NCBI GenBank assembly: GCA_027486275.1
Contig: JAIXPM010000140.1
Location: 1 to 11,812 of the forward strand
Length of the DNA stretch: 11,812 bases
Origin: Sphingomonadales bacterium
GTDB lineage: Bacteria; Pseudomonadota; Alphaproteobacteria; Sphingomonadales; Sphingomonadaceae
Direction: 5' to 3'
Shown here: positions 7,109-11,812 of the stretch, one piece after another
Layout of the letters: every line of letters starts with the position of its first letter
Numbering within the stretch: position 1 is the stretch's first letter
Program-made: the position numbers and the translations under genes
The notes under the pieces: generated by a model
What the model saw: the letters and a program-made list of their open reading frames with translations, nothing else
What the model was told of the DNA's origin: nothing
The model's database searches: none

Positions 7109-8685
7109 GCCCGCTTCCACTCCTTGCGCGTCATCCCCACAAACGCGTTGCCCAGCCCCTTGGCGTTGCGATCAACGATGTCGCGCAGGCGGTTGGTCTG
7201 CTCGATCACGGCGATGCCCTCCTCGGTGAAGGCCAGCCGCTTGTTGGCCGGGTTGCCCCACACATGCTCAGACAGCAGCGGGTTGGTCAGCGCCTGAGAA
7301 AAAGCGTCCATCGCCACCATGCTCGACACGAGTTCCGGCAAGGGCCCGTTCTTCTCCACCCGCTCGGCAAACAGACCGATATAATATTCGACATTGTTCA
7401 CATCGCCGTAGAGGCCCTCCAGCCGTTTCGCCAGGGCCGACAGCCGCGCCTGTTCGGCCGGCGTGTCACTGCTGCCCACGATGGCGGCAAAGTTGCGCGC
7501 CGGCTCCATGCCCATGGCGAGGCGATAATCATTGTAACTGGCGACATTGTTGATCCGCGCCTGATTGATGGCGCCGGTTTCGGCAAACATCATGAAGCTG
7601 GCGGCATTTTCCAGGCCCAGCGTGGCGGTGCGGTTGGCCGAGGTGTTGACGAAGCTCTGGGCCAGCCCGCTGCCGATGAGCAGGCTGTTGTTGAGCAGGG
7701 TGGAATTGCCGGGGTGCGCCTTGTCCCCCCAGGTGACATTTTCCATCACCAGCCCGTGCCAGCGATAAAGCAGGCTGAACTCCACCGTCATCCAGTTCGG
7801 CCGGTTCCACTTCGCCCGCCACGCCACCTTCGGATCGGCCTGCAGCGGGAATTCGGTGGTGTTGATGTGGTTGATATATTCTTCAACCACGATCTTGATG
7901 AACATCACGATGATGATGTTGCGCGCGGTTTCGAACAGGCGATCATCGTCCCATTCGGGGTGCTTGGCCGCCAGCTGGCCTGCCAGCCGGTTATGCTCCC
8001 GCAGGAACAGCGTGTTCATCATCGCCGTCTGCGGCACGGCGTTGACCCGGTCCCCGCCCACCGCAAACAGGGTGGCCCGGCCTTGGGGCGTCACGTTCTT
8101 CAGGCCCAGCGGCAGATCAAGCCCGGCAAATTCGGGCTTCACCTTGCCATCAGCGCCAAACAGGAAGGGCGAGAATTCCTCACCGTTGATGATTTGGCTC
8201 TGCAGCCGGCCACCGGTGCCCGCCCGCAGCAGCATGGTTTGCATCGGCGTGCGGCCATACAGCGGCGACATGTCGATTTCGTGGTTCGAGGTCGTGCGGC
8301 GCCGATCTTCCTTGTCATCATCATTGTGCAGCATCGTGCGGATGAAGCCATCGGTGAGATATTGCGCAAAAGCCGGGAACAGCCCGGTGGATTTCGGGCA
8401 CAGCCGCTGGTTGGTGCCGGGCAACCGCGCAAACAGCGCTGCGGTGGCCTGCAACGGCGGCCGGCTGGTGCCGATCCCCTCCCCGCTGGGCGGCTTGGCC
8501 GGCAGCAGGCGGGCGTTGTAGGTGCGATCGGTGAGGCCGGACCAGCTGATATAATCATGTTTGGTGGACCACGGGTGCGGCCGGTTGCGGCAGACATTCA
8601 CCGTGCGGTCGATAACAAGGCGATTGACCTCGTCATCCAGATCAAGCGCATTCAGCGCCTTGGTCACAATCGACAATAAAGACAT
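7105..8685 (-). CDS. Animal-type haem peroxidase, cyclooxygenase-like (candidate fatty-acid dioxygenase)
   Basis: A 526-residue member of the animal haem peroxidase superfamily, closest by eye to prostaglandin G/H synthase. Aligning to mammalian cyclooxygenase-1 from memory, DYISW (44-48) matches the same word in COX. FAQYLTDGF (106-114) matches FAQHFTHQF, so Gln108 corresponds to Gln203 but Asp112 replaces distal His207. FLREHNRL (227-234) and IKIVVEEYI (263-271) match the catalytic-domain helices. LYRWH (306-310) matches LYHWH, giving Tyr307 for the radical-forming Tyr385 and His310 for proximal His388. NDYR (385-388) matches Tyr355, and AFS (461-463) matches the aspirin-target Ser530. There is no signal peptide, EGF domain or recognisable membrane-binding domain. 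GGGGGAG lies 8 bases before the ATG. By family knowledge such enzymes oxygenate unsaturated fatty acids; activity here is inferred and the substrate is unknown. Confidence 0.85.
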   Translation of the reverse strand: MSLLSIVTKALNALDLDDEVNRLVIDRTVNVCRNRPHPWSTKHDYISWSGLTDRTYNARLLPAKPPSGEGIGTSRPPLQATAALFARLPGTNQRLCPKSTGLFPAFAQYLTDGFIRTMLHNDDDKEDRRRTTSNHEIDMSPLYGRTPMQTMLLRAGTGGRLQSQIINGEEFSPFLFGADGKVKPEFAGLDLPLGLKNVTPQGRATLFAVGGDRVNAVPQTAMMNTLFLREHNRLAGQLAAKHPEWDDDRLFETARNIIIVMFIKIVVEEYINHINTTEFPLQADPKVAWRAKWNRPNWMTVEFSLLYRWHGLVMENVTWGDKAHPGNSTLLNNSLLIGSGLAQSFVNTSANRTATLGLENAASFMMFAETGAINQARINNVASYNDYRLAMGMEPARNFAAIVGSSDTPAEQARLSALAKRLEGLYGDVNNVEYYIGLFAERVEKNGPLPELVSSMVAMDAFSQALTNPLLSEHVWGNPANKRLAFTEEGIAVIEQTNRLRDIVDRNAKGLGNAFVGMTRKEWKRA

Positions 8686-8759
8686 GGCCGTAGCTCCCCC
8701 CGGAAGGATGCGACCCTGAGCGAGAAGCTAACAGGTCAGCGCCCGCTTGTCATGCGGGG

Positions 8760-9467
8760 CTATTGCCCTTCGTTATAGCGCGCTTCCAGGAACTTGCCTT
8801 GTACCCGCAAACCATCGCGATCACCTTCGGCCAGCGTCGCCGAGGCGCGGGCCAGTTCGGCCTCCACCGTCTTCAGCCCGTCCACCACTGTCACTTCCGG
8901 CGTGCGGCCGTCATGTTCCACGAGGCCGGTGCGTTGCAGCGGCGGGATGCGGGTATAGCGGTCAACCAGTTCGGGCAGATGGCTCGACAGCAGCCGGCCG
9001 ACATCCTGCGCCACCGGGTGATCGGCGGGCACGTGCGCCAATTGCTTTTCCAGTGCCGCCAGTTGCACGGCGATGCCATCCAGTTGCGGTGCGGCCAGGC
9101 GCGGCAGTTGCTTGCGCTGGCGATCGAGGAAGGCTTCGGTGATGGCCGGCAGCTCAGCAGGCGGCGCCTTGTCCATGTCGTCCACGTCTGGGCCGCCCAC
9201 CGGCAGCAGCATGCCGGCAATGCCCGCCATCGGCAGCAGCAGGAACGAGACAATGAACAGCCCGATACCCATGCCGCCCGCCGTCCAGCCATAGACGATC
9301 AGCGCCGCCAGCATCGCGGCAAACGCCGCCATGCCGCGCGTGACTCTTGTGGCCATGTTGGCCTTGCGCTTTTCCCAACGCCGGCTGCGCGCCATCTGCA
9401 TGGCTTCGGCCCGCGCCAGGCGGCGGCGGCGGGCTTCAGCTTCGTCGAACGGTGCGCCGCTTGCCAT
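8760..9467 (-). CDS. Membrane-anchored XpaC-like protein, partner of TelA
   Basis: I identify this mainly from layout and context. The 235 residues start with a basic cytoplasmic stretch (about 1-44). Two closely spaced hydrophobic helices follow (about 45-61 and 65-90), then a long, mostly helical soluble part with leucine-rich spacing and SSHLPELVDRYTRIP (161-175). That last segment resembles the LP...L...Y segment of the XpaC family (named for 5-bromo-4-chloroindolyl phosphate hydrolysis). xpaC sits next to the telA homologue yaaN in Bacillus, and this gene directly follows telA here. Its ATG touches the telA TAA with no spacer and has little ribosome site of its own, so translation by re-initiation is likely. 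No catalytic motif is visible and hydrolase activity should not be assumed. An unrelated two-helix membrane protein is the alternative. Confidence 0.62.
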   Translation of the reverse strand: MASGAPFDEAEARRRRLARAEAMQMARSRRWEKRKANMATRVTRGMAAFAAMLAALIVYGWTAGGMGIGLFIVSFLLLPMAGIAGMLLPVGGPDVDDMDKAPPAELPAITEAFLDRQRKQLPRLAAPQLDGIAVQLAALEKQLAHVPADHPVAQDVGRLLSSHLPELVDRYTRIPPLQRTGLVEHDGRTPEVTVVDGLKTVEAELARASATLAEGDRDGLRVQGKFLEARYNEGQ

Positions 9468-10655
9468 TTACGTGAGCGCGGTCAGGTTGTTCTGTGGCCC
9501 GGCGATCTGGGCTTCGGCTTGGCCTTGGGCGCGCGCCACATAGGCGCGGCTCTTCTCGACCTCCACCGACAGCGTGTCGACCGTGGTCTTCATCGCTTCC
9601 AGCGACTTCATCTTGAACGTGTCGATGGCATCCATCGTCTGATAGACGTTCTGGAACGCGCGCTGCAGCGTTTCCACCGGAATGGTGCTGGCTGCGGCCT
9701 GTTCGTGGATCATCGCCGTGTTGGATTTCAGCAGTTCGCCGGTCGAATCGATGATGCCCGCCGTGGTGGTGTTGAGCTGGGTGATCTGTTCCAGCACCAA
9801 TTTCTGATTGGTCATGGCTTCCGCCACGGTGACGGCGGTCCGCAAAGCGGAAACCGTCGTCGTACTGGCGCGGTCCACGCCCTTCATCAGCTCGACATTG
9901 TTCTTCTTGACCAGGTCGAGCGCCAGATAGCCCTGCACCGAAACGGCCAGCTGCGTCAGCAGATCCTGCGTGCGCTGGCGCACATAGAACAGCGCATTCT
10001 CGCGGATCGCCTTGGCCTTGGCCGGATCAACGACATCAAGTTCGGTCGCGCGCTCTTCCAATTTCTCGTCGAGCACCTTGGACATGTGGACCATCTGTTC
10101 CAGCTTGCCCATCGCGTCCCACAGCTTGGCGCGTTCGTCCTCGATGCTGATATTGTCCTTCAACAGCTCGTCCTTGCCGCTCTTCAGCGCGCCCAGGATG
10201 GCGTTGATGTTGGTCTGCGCGCTCTTGTAGCTGTCGAAGTAGGACCGCAGCTTGTTGCCACCGACCGGGATGAGGCCAAACAATTTCTTGCGGCCGGTCA
10301 GCTTGCCGGATTTGCCGGGATCAAGATCCTCGACGATCTTGCGCAGTTGCACCAGGTCGGCCCCGATGCCGGCTTCCTTGTTCAGCGCACGCGTCGGCCG
10401 ATCGAGGAAGCGGTTGGACTGGGCGGCGGCCCGCGCAATTTCGGTCGCACCCAGGTTGGCGAGCGCATCGACCTTCTTGCCGAATTCCGGGCTGGCGGCA
10501 TCGGTGGCGATCAGCTCATCGATGAAGCTTTCCACCTTGGCTTCCAGCTGGGCCTTTTCCTGATCCTTCAATGGCACCAGGCCAGCGGCCTTCGCAGGCG
10601 CAATGGCGCTCACCGCCACCGGGGGTTCCAGCTTGATCGCGACTTCTTCCGACAT
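9468..10655 (-). CDS. telA: TelA family (toxic anion resistance) protein
   Basis: TelA/YaaN/KlaA family members are predicted cytoplasmic, largely coiled helical proteins linked to resistance to tellurite and other stresses; their biochemical activity is unsettled. The 395-residue product matches family length. It shows the typical central PGKSGKLTGRKKLFGLIPVGGNKL region (a glycine-rich basic turn, about 134-157), then long helices rich in Glu/Lys/Leu. A conserved block, FYVRQRTQDLLTQLAVSVQGY, is followed by a Thr/Ser/Asn-rich helical tail. The ATG at 10655 is preceded by AGGTGAGG with 6-base spacing; a GTG four codons upstream sits inside that ribosome site and is rejected. It directly precedes the XpaC-like membrane gene. 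No terC, terD or terB-type gene is in view, so this appears to be a stand-alone telA/xpaC pair. Confidence 0.88.
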   Translation of the reverse strand: MSEEVAIKLEPPVAVSAIAPAKAAGLVPLKDQEKAQLEAKVESFIDELIATDAASPEFGKKVDALANLGATEIARAAAQSNRFLDRPTRALNKEAGIGADLVQLRKIVEDLDPGKSGKLTGRKKLFGLIPVGGNKLRSYFDSYKSAQTNINAILGALKSGKDELLKDNISIEDERAKLWDAMGKLEQMVHMSKVLDEKLEERATELDVVDPAKAKAIRENALFYVRQRTQDLLTQLAVSVQGYLALDLVKKNNVELMKGVDRASTTTVSALRTAVTVAEAMTNQKLVLEQITQLNTTTAGIIDSTGELLKSNTAMIHEQAAASTIPVETLQRAFQNVYQTMDAIDTFKMKSLEAMKTTVDTLSVEVEKSRAYVARAQGQAEAQIAGPQNNLTALT

Positions 10656-10711
10656 GCCTGTCCTCACCTTTTGTGGCCGCAGCTTATCAGCACCGCGACG
10701 GCCTGCCTACT

Positions 10712-10739
10712 GTGTTAGGATTGCGACACGCTTTTGCAA
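10712..10739 (-). promoter_or_regulatory. Weak candidate promoter for the telA operon
   Basis: In the 109-base gap between the Rieske gene and telA, the minus strand has TTGCAA (10734-10739) and TAACAC (10712-10717) separated by 16 bases, about 57 bases before the telA ATG. The -35 resembles consensus but the -10 is poor. I list it because this gap is the obvious place for a telA promoter and no better pair is visible. No clear terminator for the Rieske gene was seen in the same gap. Confidence 0.25.
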
Positions 10740-10764
10740 GGGGTGAGTCCCGGGAAATCGTCGT

Positions 10765-11812
10765 TCAATCGGGCATCAGCCCCGCCAACGTATCATGATG
10801 GGTGCCGATGCCCTGCTCCAGCCCGCCGATCAGGATGTGATCGACCGCGCCCGACATCAGGCCCTCTTGTCCCAGCGCCGCGGCCCGGAAATCTTCTGAC
10901 CCGAACACCGCGCCATCCAGCAGCGCCCAGCTTTTCGCCCAGTGCCGCTCCGCCTTCTCGTCCTTGGGGGGTTCGGGAATCAGCATGAAATCCTCCACCC
11001 ACGTCTCGTCCACGCCGCGCGGCATCACCACCATGATGTTGATATAATCCGGGCTGGCGACGATCACCGTGCCGGGCGTCAGCGTGTAGGTGAAGGTCAT
11101 CGTGCGCCGCAGATCGCGCATGTCATCAAGATCCATGCCCTCCAGCGCCGCCAGCCGGGCGACGGCGGAGCGCGTGTGCGGCCCGATGCGATCACCCGTG
11201 GTGACGCCATCCTGGAAATAGGGCGCGATGGTGGATGCGTGCAGGCGCAGCACATGGTAGCTTTCGGCAAAGGCATCCATGATCAGCTTCCAGTTCGCCG
11301 CCACCTTGTGCGTGCGCCGGGCATAAAGATGCTGATCGGCAAAACCGATGGCATCGAAATCGGCGGCGAGCGGCCCCGCCGCCAGGCTGAAATCCGGCGG
11401 CGCATCGCGATCCAGGCCCACCCAGATCAACCCGCCGGCCTCCAGGCTCGGCATCTCGACGAGATTGCGCGTGCTCTTGTCCAGCCCTGCGAACGTCTCC
11501 GGGCGTGGCAGGCCCTTCAACTTGCCATCAGTGCCATAGCTCCACGCGTGATAGGGGCAAACAAGCGCGGGTGATTTCACCAGTTCGCACCCCTCCACCA
11601 GCCGCGTGCCGCGATGCCGGCAGACATTCATGAACACCCGCGCCACACCCTTGCCATCGCGCGCGATCAGCAGCGGCAGGCCGAAGCCATCATGCGGCAC
11701 CGCCATGTTGGGCTGCGGGAGCAAGGCCGACGGCGCGATCACCACCGGCAGCCGCTTGAAGACATGGCTCCATTCGCGGGCAAAATGATCGGGGCAGGTA
11801 TAGGCGCTGGCC
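10765..11812 (-). CDS. Rieske aromatic ring-hydroxylating oxygenase alpha subunit, 5' end outside window
   Basis: Catalytic subunit of a Rieske non-haem iron oxygenase. The frame is open to the window edge and 348 C-terminal residues are present. Translating the edge gives [20 protein letters not shown], the usual lead-in to the Rieske domain, so only a short N-terminus is missing. The [2Fe-2S] cluster ligands are visible as CRH (64-66) and CPYH (85-88). The catalytic domain has [19 protein letters not shown], giving His186 and His191 as mononuclear iron ligands with nearby acidic residues for electron transfer. The C-terminal [17 protein letters not shown] resembles the end of alpha subunits that act without a beta subunit. 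Electrons would come from a separate ferredoxin or reductase, not encoded here. The substrate cannot be told: aromatic acids and quaternary amines are both known for relatives. A TGA at 10765 ends the gene. Confidence 0.88.
   Translation of the reverse strand, partial: ASAYTCPDHFAREWSHVFKRLPVVIAPSALLPQPNMAVPHDGFGLPLLIARDGKGVARVFMNVCRHRGTRLVEGCELVKSPALVCPYHAWSYGTDGKLKGLPRPETFAGLDKSTRNLVEMPSLEAGGLIWVGLDRDAPPDFSLAAGPLAADFDAIGFADQHLYARRTHKVAANWKLIMDAFAESYHVLRLHASTIAPYFQDGVTTGDRIGPHTRSAVARLAALEGMDLDDMRDLRRTMTFTYTLTPGTVIVASPDYINIMVVMPRGVDETWVEDFMLIPEPPKDEKAERHWAKSWALLDGAVFGSEDFRAAALGQEGLMSGAVDHILIGGLEQGIGTHHDTLAGLMPD

Noticed and set aside
5921..7120. A 399-codon minus-strand open frame opposite dapE.
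   Set aside because: dapE has every metal and catalytic residue on the plus strand; the antisense frame has no family resemblance and no ribosome site.
7264..8679. A 471-codon plus-strand open frame opposite the haem peroxidase gene.
   Set aside because: The minus-strand frame carries clear cyclooxygenase-like motifs; the opposite frame has low-complexity His/Arg/Gln content and no recognisable domain.
8741..8760. A short GC hairpin (CCCGC / GCGGG around a 7-base loop) just after the xpaC-like stop, as a possible terminator.
   Set aside because: The perfect stem is only five pairs and no T-run follows on the minus strand, so it is not a convincing intrinsic terminator.
8763..10718. A 651-codon open frame on the plus strand opposite telA and the xpaC-like gene.
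   Set aside because: It is antisense to two well-supported genes, its His/Gln/Arg-rich translation matches no family, and long shadow frames are expected at this GC content.

Overview
The window is high-GC chromosomal DNA from an alphaproteobacterium, most likely a sphingomonad. This rests on the gene set: the complex I accessory subunit NDUFA12 beside an MCE/MlaD protein and a DUF2155 protein, facing an aroQ-accB-accC-aat operon. It is an inference from gene order and protein flavour, because no rRNA gene is present. Coding density is very high, with 14 protein genes, no gap above 110 bases, and no tRNA, rRNA, CRISPR array or insertion sequence seen.

Left part (1-4463): a short plus-strand operon, NDUFA12 / mlaD / DUF2155, is chained by start-stop overlaps. 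It runs head-on into a minus-strand operon, aroQ / accB / accC / aat. These cover the shikimate pathway, the biotin carboxylase and biotin carrier halves of acetyl-CoA carboxylase, and the N-end-rule aminoacyl transferase. The two operons overlap at their 3' ends by 127 bases, and recognisable ends of both protein families lie in that shared DNA.

Middle part (4464-7108): after a 103-base divergent intergenic region, a plus-strand operon carries a glutathione S-transferase, a three-helix membrane protein with a DUF1499 domain, and dapE (lysine/diaminopimelate synthesis). All three are linked by 1-4 base overlaps.

Right part (7105-11812): four minus-strand genes. In transcription order they are a 5'-truncated Rieske oxygenase alpha subunit, a TelA-family protein, a membrane-anchored XpaC-like partner whose ATG follows the telA stop directly, and a 526-residue animal-type haem peroxidase that resembles cyclooxygenase. 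The last is the most interesting gene. It keeps residues matching the cyclooxygenase catalytic tyrosine, the proximal haem histidine, the substrate-channel tyrosine and the serine acetylated by aspirin, but it has aspartate where the distal haem histidine should be. It lies 74 bases behind the TelA/XpaC-like pair, so a shared transcript is possible but unproven.
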